From an uncultured Collinsella sp. (GTDB lineage: Bacteria; Actinomycetota; Coriobacteriia; Coriobacteriales; Coriobacteriaceae), in NCBI GenBank assembly GCA_900546105.1, contig URBP01000025.1:1-23169 (forward strand): a stretch of 23,169 nucleotides of DNA, read 5' to 3'. Positions 1 through 7,657 of the stretch are shown piece after piece. The notes below the pieces were generated by a model that was given only the letters and a program-made list of their open reading frames with translations, was not told the DNA's origin and did not search any database. A program made the position numbers and the translations under genes. How positions within the stretch are numbered: position 1 is the first letter of the stretch; every line of letters begins with the position of its first letter.

Positions 1-13
1 TATAGGCACACAA
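1..13. repeat. 13-base direct repeat, left copy
   Basis: The first 13 bases, TATAGGCACACAA, recur exactly at 546-558. The two copies flank the divergent tRNA pair. The left copy is cut by the window edge, so the repeat may be longer. Nothing more is known about it. Confidence 0.5.
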
Positions 14-26
14 TTTAAGCTATATA

Positions 27-59
27 AAAGAAAGAAGGCCAGAGATGGTGTCTGACCTT
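27..59 (-). terminator. Intrinsic terminator of the CAU tRNA gene
   Basis: On the minus strand a 9-base-pair stem (35-43 with 51-59, one G-U wobble) closes a 7-base loop. It is followed by a T-rich tract, the complement of 27-34. It lies 11 bases beyond the 3' end of the minus-strand tRNA gene, where its terminator is expected. Confidence 0.75.
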
Positions 60-69
60 TTGGAAATTC

Positions 70-145
70 TGGTGGGCCCTCCGGGATTCGAACCCAGAAC
101 CCAGGGATTATGAGTCCCCTGCGCTAACCGTTGCGCCAAGAGCCC
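70..145 (-). tRNA. tRNA with CAU anticodon (elongator Met, or Ile2 read by lysidine)
   Basis: The minus strand folds into a complete cloverleaf. It has a 7-base-pair acceptor stem (GGGCTCT with AGGGCCC, one wobble), a 4-base-pair D stem GCGC/GCGC, the anticodon stem GGGGA/TCCCT around loop CTCATAA, a 5-base variable loop, and a T arm CTGGG-TTCGAAT-CCCGG. The discriminator is A and CCA is encoded (70-72). The anticodon is CAU. The start of the acceptor stem is fully paired G-C, so it is not the initiator tRNA. Elongator Met and Ile2 (lysidine-modified) share this loop and cannot be separated by eye; a tRNA covariance model with TilS-identity scoring would decide. Confidence 0.93.
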
Positions 146-385
146 TTGTAGTTAGTGGCTGCGATAGTAATGGCGGCTATCCATTTGCATTAGTTTCTCA
201 CCACGAGGAAGAATACTACCATGCACGCGATGGTCGTTCAACGCACGATCTTGTCGACCAGGAGAATCAGGCGTTCGCCTTTGTCCTTGCAGTCGATAGG
301 AGGCCGTCTTGCCCGCTTCCGGGCGCCCCGAGCGGCTGCCGGGCACCGCCACACCGCCCCCGCAGAAGTTTTTCCAAAATTGTCC
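146..385. other. Intergenic spacer between divergent tRNA genes
   Basis: About 240 bases separate the two tRNA transcription units. Short open frames cross it, but none has an SD site or recognisable protein, and the plus-strand one runs into tRNA-Ala. A possible minus-strand -10 box (TACTAT, complement of 164-169) lies about 19 bases upstream of the CAU tRNA, but no good -35 box was seen. I find no gene here. Confidence 0.5.
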
Positions 386-414
386 TTGCATCGCCGTCCG
401 AGTTCCCGTATAGT
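386..414 (+). promoter_or_regulatory. Probable promoter of tRNA-Ala
   Basis: A -10 box TATAGT (409-414) lies 17 bases downstream of a -35-like TTGCAT (386-391). The -35 match is only partial (TTG kept), but the spacing is ideal and the predicted start near 421 is just ahead of the tRNA 5' end at 427. Confidence 0.55.
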
Positions 415-426
415 ACTTCTTCGCAC

Positions 427-499
427 GGGGGCGTAGCTCAGCTGGGAGAGCGCTTGACTGGCAGTCAAGAGGTCAGGGGTTCGATCCCCCTCGTCTCCA
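427..499 (+). tRNA. tRNA-Ala(GGC)
   Basis: Complete cloverleaf: acceptor GGGGGCG with CGTCTCC, D arm GCTC/GAGC, anticodon stem CTTGA/TCAAG around CTGGCAG, T arm AGGGG-TTCGATC-CCCCT, and discriminator A at 499. The anticodon GGC specifies alanine. The acceptor stem contains G3-U70, the identity pair recognised by alanyl-tRNA synthetase. The bases after the discriminator are CCC, so the CCA end is not fully encoded and must be completed by CCA-adding enzyme, unlike the other two tRNA genes here. Confidence 0.96.
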
Positions 500-514
500 C
501 CCGAGCATTGAAGA

Positions 515-543
515 AGGCTCCAACGCAAGTTGGGGCCTTTTTT
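515..543 (+). terminator. Intrinsic terminator after tRNA-Ala
   Basis: A 10-base-pair stem (515-524 with 529-538, one wobble) closes a GCAA tetraloop and runs into six T residues. It ends the tRNA-Ala transcript 16 bases past the mature 3' end. Confidence 0.85.
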
Positions 544-545
544 CA

Positions 546-558
546 TATAGGCACACAA
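546..558. repeat. 13-base direct repeat, right copy
   Basis: Exact copy of positions 1-13, lying between the tRNA-Ala terminator and the SD site of the ABC-F gene. See the entry at 1-13. Confidence 0.5.
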
Positions 559-574
559 GGTCAAAGGCGGCAGC

Positions 575-2608
575 ATGATCCTCCTGGTCGACAAGATCGA
601 AAAAAGCTTCGGCGCGCGCATTCTCTTTAGCGGCGCGTCCTTCCAGATCAACCCCGGCGAACGCTTTGCGCTCGTGGGACCCAACGGCGCCGGCAAAACC
701 ACTATGCTCAAAATCATCATGGGCATCGACAGCCCCGACGCCGGCCAGGTCCAGTACGCCAAGGACTGCCAGGTGGGCTACCTCGAGCAGGAAACTAACC
801 TGGAGCAAAAGGACACCACCATCCTCGCCGAGGTCATGGCCGCCGCCAAGGAAATCCGCCGCATGGGCGAGCGCGCCAACGAGCTGCAGGCCCAGATCAC
901 CGAGCTCTCCGAGCAGGGCAAGGACGTCGACGCGCTCCTTAACGAGTACGGCCAAGTCCAAGACCGCTTTGAGCACCTGGGCGGCTACGAGCTCGAGAGC
1001 AACGCGCGCAAGATCCTGTCCGGCCTGGGTTTTAAGGTCACCGACTTTGAGCGCCCGTGCTCCGAGTTCTCGGGCGGCTGGCAGATGCGCATCGCGCTCG
1101 CCAAGCTCTTCTTGCGCCATCCCGACTTGCTGCTTCTGGACGAGCCCACCAACCACCTGGACCTCGAAAGCGTTCAGTGGCTGCGCGGCTTTATCGCCAA
1201 CTACGACGGCGCCGTCCTCATCGTCAGCCACGACCGCGCCTTCATGGACGCCTGCGTCGACCACGTCGCCGCCCTCGAAAACCGCCGCGTAACCACCTAC
1301 ACCGGCAACTACAGCAGCTACCTTAAGCAGCGCGAGGACAACCTGGAGCAGATGCGCGCCAAGCGTGCAGCCCAGGAGCGCGATATCGCCCACATGCAGG
1401 TTTTCGTCGACAAGTTCCGCTACAAGCCCACCAAGGCCGCCCAGGCCCAGGAGCGCATCCGCAAGATCGAGCAGATCAAAAAGGAGCTCGTCATCCTGCC
1501 CGAGGGCCACAAACACATCGACTTTAAGTTCCCCGACCCGCCGCGCTCGGGCGACATGGTCGTGGGCCTGGAGGGCGTGTCCAAGTCCTACGGCGACAAG
1601 CACATCTACAGCGATATCGACCTCAAGCTCTACCGCGGCGAGCACGTGGCGCTCGTCGGCCCCAACGGCGCCGGCAAGTCCACCCTCATGAAGATCCTCG
1701 CCGGCCTGGAGCCGCCCACCACCGGCATCCGCGACTTGGGCACCAACGTGGGCGTCGCCTACTACGCCCAGCACGCGCTCGAGGGCATGACCGAGTCCAA
1801 TACCGTCCTGCAAGAGATCGACACCGTCACGCCTAAGTGGACCGTGCCGCAGCAGCGCAGCCTGCTGGGCGCCTTCCTGTTTAGCGACAACGACGCAATC
1901 GAAAAGCAGGTACGCGTCCTCTCTGGCGGCGAAAAGGCGCGTCTGGCCCTGGCCAAGATGCTCGTGGCCCCCGAGGCGCTCCTATGCCTGGACGAACCCA
2001 CCAACCACCTGGACATCGACTCGGTGGACATGCTCGAGAACGCCCTGCAAAACTTCCCCGGCACCATCGTGCTGATCAGCCATGACGAGCACCTGGTGCG
2101 CGCCGTGGCCAACCGCGTCATCGATATCCGCGACGGCAGGGTCACGGTCTACGACGGCGACTACGACTACTACCTCTACAAGCGCGAGGACCTCGCAGCC
2201 CGCGCCGCCTCCGAGGCGTCCACGGAGAGCGCGCCGACCGCGGCCAAGTCCACCAAAGCCAGCGCCGCCCAGGCCGACACCCCCGCCGCGGCGCCTAAGC
2301 CTGCCGAGGGCAAAAAGACCAAGGAGCAAAAGCGCGCCGAGGCCCAGGCCCGCGCCGCGCTCAACAAAAAGCTCAAGGGCGTTCGCAACCAGCTCAAGAA
2401 GATCGAGACCGCGCTCGACAAAAAGCGCGCCCGCTATGACGAGCTTATGGAATTGATGGCAAGCGAAGAACTTTATGCCGATCAGGATAAGTTCAACGCC
2501 GCGCTGGGGGAATATAACGGGCTTAAGCAAGAGCTGCCCAAGCTCGAGGACGAATGGCTGGAGCTTTCCACCCAGATCGAAGAGGAGACCGCGCGTGAAC
2601 TCTCGTAA
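575..2608 (+). CDS. ABC-F family ATPase (ribosome-associated, Uup/YfmR type)
   Basis: A cytosolic 677-residue protein with two ATP-binding cassettes on one chain and no membrane segment, the ABC-F layout. Cassette 1 has Walker A GPNGAGKT (35-42), an SGGW signature near 165 and Walker B LLLLDEPTNHLD near 186-197. Cassette 2 has GPNGAGKS (about 362-369), LSGGEKAR near 448 and LCLDEPTNHLD near 468. The inter-cassette region is the P-site tRNA interaction motif linker. After cassette 2 comes an Ala/Pro/Lys-rich stretch (about 540-595) and a charged C-terminal coiled coil, as in Uup-like members. ABC-F proteins bind the ribosomal E site to relieve stalled translation; some give antibiotic resistance, but nothing here indicates that. 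Start ATG 575 follows AAAGGCGG. It is the first gene of the long plus-strand run. Exact subfamily is uncertain. Confidence 0.95.
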   Translation: MILLVDKIEKSFGARILFSGASFQINPGERFALVGPNGAGKTTMLKIIMGIDSPDAGQVQYAKDCQVGYLEQETNLEQKDTTILAEVMAAAKEIRRMGERANELQAQITELSEQGKDVDALLNEYGQVQDRFEHLGGYELESNARKILSGLGFKVTDFERPCSEFSGGWQMRIALAKLFLRHPDLLLLDEPTNHLDLESVQWLRGFIANYDGAVLIVSHDRAFMDACVDHVAALENRRVTTYTGNYSSYLKQREDNLEQMRAKRAAQERDIAHMQVFVDKFRYKPTKAAQAQERIRKIEQIKKELVILPEGHKHIDFKFPDPPRSGDMVVGLEGVSKSYGDKHIYSDIDLKLYRGEHVALVGPNGAGKSTLMKILAGLEPPTTGIRDLGTNVGVAYYAQHALEGMTESNTVLQEIDTVTPKWTVPQQRSLLGAFLFSDNDAIEKQVRVLSGGEKARLALAKMLVAPEALLCLDEPTNHLDIDSVDMLENALQNFPGTIVLISHDEHLVRAVANRVIDIRDGRVTVYDGDYDYYLYKREDLAARAASEASTESAPTAAKSTKASAAQADTPAAAPKPAEGKKTKEQKRAEAQARAALNKKLKGVRNQLKKIETALDKKRARYDELMELMASEELYADQDKFNAALGEYNGLKQELPKLEDEWLELSTQIEEETARELS

Positions 2609-2891
2609 AGCCGCCGCCGTGACGATGAGCATCATCGCCATCGCCTGTCGCATCTGCGGCATCTTTATGAGCGCGATGACCGTGCTGCTGTGCTTTAGCG
2701 GCCTCACCGCCAAGCTGCAGATTGTGGGCTTTGTCGTTGAGCTTTCGCGCGCGCTGCCGAGTGCTATCGCCGGCTACGGCGTCATCACATCGCCCTTTGG
2801 CGGTGTGTTCCGCCTGGATTACGCCATCGTGGCCGTAATTCTATTTGTGGCAGACTACCTGCTCACGCGCGCCTCGCGCCGCGTCCGCTAG
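2595..2891 (+). CDS. Small two-helix membrane protein, unknown function
   Basis: An open frame of 98 residues begins with GTG at 2595, inside the last codons of the ABC-F gene (14-base overlap), preceded by GAGGAG eight bases upstream. This suggests translational coupling. A short basic N-terminus leads into one hydrophobic segment (about 12-35), a central stretch, a second hydrophobic segment (about 72-90) and a basic C-terminal tail ending in RRVR. No domain is recognised. The in-frame ATG at 2625 is an alternative start, but it lacks an equally good SD site. Compact placement between two clear genes and the same GC-rich codon use support it as real. It may be a membrane partner of the following protease, but that is only proximity. 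Confidence 0.7.
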   Translation: MNSRKAAAVTMSIIAIACRICGIFMSAMTVLLCFSGLTAKLQIVGFVVELSRALPSAIAGYGVITSPFGGVFRLDYAIVAVILFVADYLLTRASRRVR

Positions 2892-2900
2892 GGGTGCGCC

Positions 2901-3584
2901 ATGTCCAGCAGCTACCTCATGAACCTGCTCGCCAGCGCCGTCGCCGTCATCATAGGTATCGTGATCCACGAGAGCGCGCACGCCGCCGCTGCCTGGGCGC
3001 TCGGCGACAAGACGGCCCGCTCGCGTGGCCGTGTCTCGCTCAACCCGCTCAACCACATCGACCCGTTCGGTACCATCCTCCTGCCGCTGCTCATGCTCGC
3101 CGCCGGCGGCCCGGTGTTCGCCTTTGCCAAGCCCGTGCCCGTCTACCTCAACAACCTCAAACATCCCAAGCGCGACGAGGTCCTGGTGAGCGCGGCCGGC
3201 CCCGCATCGAACATCGCCCTCGCGTGCCTCGCGGCCGCCCTCATGCACGCAGCGTACGGCAGCCTCTACGCCAGCATGTCCTTTGCCGTGGCGTCCCAAA
3301 TCATGAACTTCGGCGCCACCTTTATCGTGGTCAACTTGTCGCTCGCGTTCTTTAACCTCATCCCAATTCCGCCGCTCGACGGCTCGTCGATTATCGTCCC
3401 GTTCCTCAAGGGAAAGGCGCTCGTCAACTACTATCGCCTGCAGCAATACGCCATGCCCATCCTCATCTTGGTGCTGTACCTGCTGCCCATGTGGACCGGC
3501 ATCGACGTGATTGGCCGCTATTTCGACGTTACCGTGTATCCGCTGGCTGAGTGGCTGCTCGACTTCGCAATCGCCGGCATCTAG
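2901..3584 (+). CDS. Site-2 protease family (M50) intramembrane metalloprotease
   Basis: A 227-residue integral membrane zinc protease of the short M50 family, related to Bacillus SpoIVFB and YwhC. The zinc motif HExxH is at 23-27 (HESAH) in the first transmembrane helix. The third metal ligand is expected at Asp160 within the PPLDG motif (158-161), the NPDG equivalent. AGPASN (99-104) is also typical of the family. About five hydrophobic segments can be seen and there is no PDZ domain, so it is the minimal type. Such proteases cut membrane-spanning segments of regulators; the substrate here is unknown. The SD site is weak (AGGGG, nine bases upstream of ATG). It starts nine bases after the small membrane protein and is likely in the same transcript. 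Confidence 0.92.
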   Translation: MSSSYLMNLLASAVAVIIGIVIHESAHAAAAWALGDKTARSRGRVSLNPLNHIDPFGTILLPLLMLAAGGPVFAFAKPVPVYLNNLKHPKRDEVLVSAAGPASNIALACLAAALMHAAYGSLYASMSFAVASQIMNFGATFIVVNLSLAFFNLIPIPPLDGSSIIVPFLKGKALVNYYRLQQYAMPILILVLYLLPMWTGIDVIGRYFDVTVYPLAEWLLDFAIAGI

Positions 3585-3668
3585 GGTAAACTTACAGGTC
3601 GACCATGCAAAACGGTCGCAACATGCACCCAAACCGCGCCGCGAAGGCGCCGTCAAAGGAGGTCGAAA

Positions 3669-4478
3669 ATGTCGTATCGCGTGTCGACGCAGGTCTACAG
3701 CGGACCGTTCGACCTGCTGTTGCAGCTGGTAACCCGCCAAAAAGTAGATATCGGCGCCATCTCGATCAGCGAGGTGGCCGAGCAATACCTTGCTGAGGTC
3801 GAGCGCATCGAGGCGCTGGACCTGGACGTAGCGAGCGACTTTTTGCTGGTCGCGGCAACCCTTTTGGACATCAAGGCCGCCTCGCTGGTGCCCCAGGAGG
3901 CCCCGCGCACAGCCGACGACGATGACGAATTTGACGAAGATCTCGAGGAACTCAATGCGCTCGACGGCGATGCCCTGCGCGAGGTCCTGATCCAGCGCCT
4001 GATCGCCTACAAGCAGTTTAAGGGCGCAGCGGCGGCCCTTGGCGCGCGGATGCAGGCCGAGAGCCGCATGCATCCGCGCGTGGCCGGCCCCGACCCCGAG
4101 TTCTTGGGCCTTATGCCCGATTATCTGGCCGGCATCACCCTGCGCGGCCTCGCCGTCATCTGCGCCGACCTGGACGGTAAGCGCCAGACCTTCCTGCTGG
4201 AAGCCGAGCACGTGGCGCCGCATCGCGTGCCGCTCGACCTGACGGTGGCCTCGGTCGACCGCTATACCATGGCGCACCAAACCTGCACCTTCCGCGAGCT
4301 GCTGGACGGCGACGCCACCACCGAGCAGCTCGTCGTCACCTTCCTAGCCATGCTGGAGCTCGCCAAACGCGGCTCTCTCACGCTGAGCCAGGACGAGATC
4401 TTTGGAACCATCTGCATCAACCGAGTCGAGGGCGCCGAGGCATACGTGCCTGGCGAGGGCCCCGAGCTCACCGAATAG
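3669..4478 (+). CDS. scpA: Segregation and condensation protein A (ScpA kleisin)
   Basis: ScpA is the kleisin subunit that bridges the head domains of the Smc dimer and, with ScpB, forms bacterial condensin for chromosome organisation and segregation. The 269-residue protein begins with the family's FDLLLQLV segment (about 15-22), followed by the N-terminal helical region that contacts the Smc neck. A very acidic linker lies at about 77-95 (runs of Asp and Glu), and the C-terminal winged helix contains LAMLELAKRGSLTL (about 222-235). The length is normal. ATG 3669 follows a near-perfect AAAGGAGG SD site. scpB follows 11 bases downstream, the usual pairing. Confidence 0.96.
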   Translation: MSYRVSTQVYSGPFDLLLQLVTRQKVDIGAISISEVAEQYLAEVERIEALDLDVASDFLLVAATLLDIKAASLVPQEAPRTADDDDEFDEDLEELNALDGDALREVLIQRLIAYKQFKGAAAALGARMQAESRMHPRVAGPDPEFLGLMPDYLAGITLRGLAVICADLDGKRQTFLLEAEHVAPHRVPLDLTVASVDRYTMAHQTCTFRELLDGDATTEQLVVTFLAMLELAKRGSLTLSQDEIFGTICINRVEGAEAYVPGEGPELTE

Positions 4479-4489
4479 GAGCGGCAACT

Positions 4490-5218
4490 ATGTCAACCCT
4501 TTCTACGCTGGAGGCAAACAGCCTCAAAGGCGCCCTCGAGGCGCTGCTGCTGGTGTCGAGCGACCCCGTGAGCGCATCCGCGCTGGCAGGTGCGCTGGAT
4601 ATCGCCCCCGGCGAGTGCGCGTCGCTGTTGGCCGAGCTCAAGGTTGAGTACGAGGAGGCCAACCGCGGCTTTCAGCTGCGCGAGGTCGCCGGTGGCTGGC
4701 GCCTATTCACGCACCCCGCCTACCACGATGTGGTCGAGGCCTACGTGCTGAGCTGGGATACGCAAAAGCTGTCGCAGGCGGCGCTCGAGACCCTGGCCGT
4801 CATCGCCTACCACCAGCCTGTCACGCGCGAGGTGGTCAAGGGTATCCGCGGCGTCAACTCCGACGGCGTCATCGCGTCGCTCGTGGACAAGGGCCTGGTG
4901 CGCGAGCTCGGCCGCGACCCCGAGCGCGGTCAGGCCATCATCTACGGCACGACCAACGCCTTCTTGGAGAAGTTCGGCCTGCGCTCCACCCGCGACCTGC
5001 CCGATCTGGAGCAGTTTGCCCCCGACGAGCAATCACGTCAGTTTATCCGCGAGCGTCTGAGCGGCCGCAGTATTCAGTCCACGCTCGAGGAACAGGCCGA
5101 TGACCTGGACGAAGAGCGCGAACTGCTCGATACCGATGTTGAAGACGTTGAGGCAGTCGAGGACTTGGAGACCCTGGTCGTCGACGAAACCTCGGAGGAT
5201 TTACATGACGAGGACTAA
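4490..5218 (+). CDS. scpB: Segregation and condensation protein B (ScpB)
   Basis: ScpB is the dimeric winged-helix partner of ScpA in the Smc-ScpAB condensin. The 242-residue product shows the conserved N-terminal LKGALEALLLVSSDPVS region, the LSQAALETLAVIAYHQP helix (about 95-110), and ITRGVNS-like residues (VVKGIRGVNSDGVI) of the second winged helix. The last 45 residues are strongly acidic (many Asp and Glu), a tail often seen in actinobacterial ScpB. The SD site AGGAG precedes ATG 4490. Its 3' end overlaps the likely start of the pseudouridine synthase by 14 bases. Confidence 0.96.
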   Translation: MSTLSTLEANSLKGALEALLLVSSDPVSASALAGALDIAPGECASLLAELKVEYEEANRGFQLREVAGGWRLFTHPAYHDVVEAYVLSWDTQKLSQAALETLAVIAYHQPVTREVVKGIRGVNSDGVIASLVDKGLVRELGRDPERGQAIIYGTTNAFLEKFGLRSTRDLPDLEQFAPDEQSRQFIRERLSGRSIQSTLEEQADDLDEERELLDTDVEDVEAVEDLETLVVDETSEDLHDED

Positions 5219-6170
5219 CGAAGTAGGGGAGACGCGCGCCATGGGCAACGCAGTACCCGCCACCGACGCCCAGCCCGTCTATCCGCACACCATGCGCCTG
5301 CAGCGCTTTTTGGCGCGCGCGGGCGTGGCGAGCCGACGCGGCTCGGAAGACCTAATGACCGCCGGCCGCGTGACCGTCAACGGCGAGGTCGCGACCGAGC
5401 TGGGCACCAAGGTCGACGTCGACCGCGACCATATCGAGGTCGACGGCATGCCCGTCAAGCTCAACCAGGGCGCCGTGTACCTGATGCTCTACAAGCCGAC
5501 CGGCTACCTCACCACCATGAGCGACCCGCAGGAGCGCCCTTGCGTGGCCGACCTGGTCCCTCGCGACCGTTTTCCGGGGCTCTTCCCGGTGGGTCGTCTG
5601 GACCGCGACACCACGGGCCTTTTGCTCTTTACCACCGACGGCGACCTGTCGCAAGACTTGCTGCACCCCAGCAAGCATGTCTATAAGACCTACCAGGCAC
5701 TCGTTGACGGTCAGCTGTCCGACCGCGATCTAGACCCGCTCCGCCGTGGCATCGAGCTCGACGACGGCCTGTGCCAGCCGGCGATCTGCCGCGTCATCAA
5801 CGCGCGCGAGGCCGAGGCCGTGGCTCCGCAAGGCGTAAAGCCCGGTACCACCGCCGTGGAGATCATCATCCGCGAGGGGCGCAAGAACCAGGTCAAGCGC
5901 ATGCTGAGCAAGATCCACCATCCGGTAATCCGCCTGCATCGCTGCAACTTTGCCGGCCTTGAGCTCGAGGGCGTGGCCAAGGGCTCGTGGCGCGAGCTCA
6001 CCGACCGGGAAGTGCAGATCCTTAAAGAGGGCGGCACCCCGCCCAAGCAGGCGAGCGCCAAGCGCAACGGCGGCAAGCCCCAAGACACGCCTGCCAACCG
6101 TACGCGTCACCACGGCAGCCACAGCTCCGCACCCAAGCGCAACACCTACCGCGAGCGCTACACAGGCTAG
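5205..6170 (+). CDS. rluB: RluB-type 23S rRNA pseudouridine synthase
   Basis: A pseudouridine synthase of the RsuA/RluB/E/F family, which isomerises a specific uridine in 23S rRNA of the large subunit. Counting from ATG 5205 it has 321 residues: an N-terminal S4 RNA-binding domain (about 30-72, MRLQRFLARAGVASRR), then the catalytic domain with GRLDRDTTGLLL, in which Asp133 should be the nucleophile, and a basic low-complexity tail (about 265-321, rich in Lys, Arg, His, Ser) that probably binds RNA. Two starts are possible. ATG 5205 has GGAGGA five bases upstream and overlaps scpB by 14 bases. ATG 5241 has AGGGGAG and gives 309 residues. I prefer 5205 for its SD, with moderate certainty. The scpAB-rluB-cmk order is widespread in Gram-positive bacteria. 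Confidence 0.92.
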   Translation: MTRTNEVGETRAMGNAVPATDAQPVYPHTMRLQRFLARAGVASRRGSEDLMTAGRVTVNGEVATELGTKVDVDRDHIEVDGMPVKLNQGAVYLMLYKPTGYLTTMSDPQERPCVADLVPRDRFPGLFPVGRLDRDTTGLLLFTTDGDLSQDLLHPSKHVYKTYQALVDGQLSDRDLDPLRRGIELDDGLCQPAICRVINAREAEAVAPQGVKPGTTAVEIIIREGRKNQVKRMLSKIHHPVIRLHRCNFAGLELEGVAKGSWRELTDREVQILKEGGTPPKQASAKRNGGKPQDTPANRTRHHGSHSSAPKRNTYRERYTG

Positions 6171-6236
6171 GCAACCCGCCACGCCCCAGCGCCCGCGCAT
6201 CATACCAGCACGTCAACCACCGAAAGGAAGCATTGC

Positions 6237-6923
6237 ATGATCGTCGCCATCGACGGCCCCGCCGGTTCCGGCAAGTCCACCATCGCCAAGGAGATAGCCC
6301 GCCAGCTGGGCTTTAACAAGCTCGATACGGGCGCCATGTATCGCGCCGTCACGTTTGCCGCGCTCGACCGCGGCATCGACCTGGACGACGAGGCAGCCAT
6401 CGATGCCCTCGCCGAGCAGATCGAGATTCGCTTTACCAACGGCACCGGCGAGGATACGCGCCTGACCATTGACGGCCAGGACGCCTCGGCTGCCATCCGC
6501 ACCCCGCAGGTGGACGCCAACGTGTCCAAGGTCTCGGCCTACCGGGGCGTGCGCGCCGCCATGCTTATTCACCAGCGCCGCGCCGCCGAGGACCGCGATA
6601 TCGTGGCCGAGGGTCGCGACATCGGAACCGTCGTATTCCCCAACGCGCAGGTCAAGGTCTTCCTGACCGCCGACCCGCGCGAGCGCGCTCGCCGCCGCGT
6701 GCTGCAGCGTCACCAAAACGACGCCCAGCCGCTCACGCCCGCGCAACTCGAGGCCGAGGTCGACGAGACCCTCGACGCCCTCAAGCAGCGCGACAAGCTT
6801 GACAGCAGCCGCGAGGTCGCCCCGCTCGTGCCCGCCGAGGACGCCGTGCACGTCGACTCCACCGCCCACACCATCGACGAGGTCGTCCGCATTATCGAGG
6901 ACCTCATCAACCAAAGGAGGTAG
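6237..6923 (+). CDS. cmk: Cytidylate kinase
   Basis: Cmk phosphorylates CMP and dCMP with ATP to the diphosphates, recycling nucleotides released by RNA turnover and lipid synthesis. The 228-residue protein has the P-loop GPAGSGKS at 7-14, the LDTGAMYRAVT substrate motif (about 31-41), VAEGRDIGTVVFP (about 122-134) and an LTADPRERARRR segment in the lid region. Length and motifs are standard. ATG 6237 follows AAAGGAAG. It lies 66 bases after the pseudouridine synthase and four bases before the acyltransferase. Confidence 0.97.
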   Translation: MIVAIDGPAGSGKSTIAKEIARQLGFNKLDTGAMYRAVTFAALDRGIDLDDEAAIDALAEQIEIRFTNGTGEDTRLTIDGQDASAAIRTPQVDANVSKVSAYRGVRAAMLIHQRRAAEDRDIVAEGRDIGTVVFPNAQVKVFLTADPRERARRRVLQRHQNDAQPLTPAQLEAEVDETLDALKQRDKLDSSREVAPLVPAEDAVHVDSTAHTIDEVVRIIEDLINQRR

Positions 6924-6926
6924 CCC

Positions 6927-7655
6927 ATGCGCCTGTTTAAGCAGACGCCCGAGGACTATTACAACGCCCCCTACGCGGAGTTCCCAGCGCTCATCCGCGG
7001 CACCGTCGTCGTAGTCATGGCCATCCTTTGGGCCTTCTCCAAGCTCATGTGGCGTTGGAAGGTCGAGAACGCTGACCTGCTGTTTGAGCGCCAGGAAGGC
7101 CGCGGCAGCGTGGTCATCTGCAACCACACCTCGATGGCTGAGCTCTTGGCCGTGGAGACGGCGCTGTTCTTTGGCGGCCGCCGCATTCGCCCCATCTTTA
7201 AGTCCGAGTTCGCCAAGAGCAAGATTGTGCGCTGGGCTTTTAGCCGCGTTGGCGGCATCCCCGTGGAGCGCGGTACTGCCGATATGAAGTGCCTGCGCGC
7301 CGCCCAGCACGCGCTGCAACGCGGCGAGGACGTACTGATCTTCCCCGAGGGCACGCGCATCCGCTCGCGCGAGATCAAGCCCGAGGTCCACGGCGGCTTT
7401 GCGCTCATCGCTCAGATGGGCAAGGCGCCCGTCAACCCGCTCGCCATCTGCGGCTGGTCCGACATCACGCCCGCGGGCAAAAAGCTCATGCGTCCCAAGA
7501 AGTGCTGGATTCGTGCCGGCAAGGCCGTCTCGCTTTCCGATGCACCGGCCGAGCTTAAGCGCAAGGAGCGCCTGGCTTGGTTTGAGTCCGAGGCCATGAG
7601 CCGCGTATACGCCATGCGCGACGAGCTGTGCGCCGAGCATCCGGGCAGGTTCTAG
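6927..7655 (+). CDS. PlsC-like 1-acyl-glycerol-3-phosphate acyltransferase with HX4E motif
   Basis: A 242-residue membrane-bound acyltransferase of the PlsC/LPLAT family, which transfers a fatty acyl group to lysophosphatidate to make phosphatidate. A hydrophobic segment at about 24-41 should anchor it. Family motif I, normally NHxSxxD, reads NHTSMAE (66-72), so the usual catalytic-dyad Asp is Glu72 next to His67. GGIPVERG (109-116) and the phosphate-binding FPEGTR (139-144) are intact. The SD site AAAGGAGG precedes ATG 6927. Placement with plsY and gpsA in the same run supports a phospholipid role, and the D-to-E change is conservative. A different acyl acceptor is possible. Confidence 0.88.
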   Translation: MRLFKQTPEDYYNAPYAEFPALIRGTVVVVMAILWAFSKLMWRWKVENADLLFERQEGRGSVVICNHTSMAELLAVETALFFGGRRIRPIFKSEFAKSKIVRWAFSRVGGIPVERGTADMKCLRAAQHALQRGEDVLIFPEGTRIRSREIKPEVHGGFALIAQMGKAPVNPLAICGWSDITPAGKKLMRPKKCWIRAGKAVSLSDAPAELKRKERLAWFESEAMSRVYAMRDELCAEHPGRF

Positions 7656-7657
7656 CC

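Noticed and set aside
221..436. A 71-residue plus-strand open frame upstream of tRNA-Ala
   Set aside because: No SD site, Arg-rich composition, and its end overlaps the tRNA-Ala promoter and gene.
473..1813. A 446-residue open frame on the minus strand opposite the ABC-F gene
   Set aside because: It is a high-GC antisense shadow: low-complexity Ala/Leu/Val/Gly/Asp composition, no domain, overlaps tRNA-Ala, and the plus-strand frame has full ABC-F motifs.
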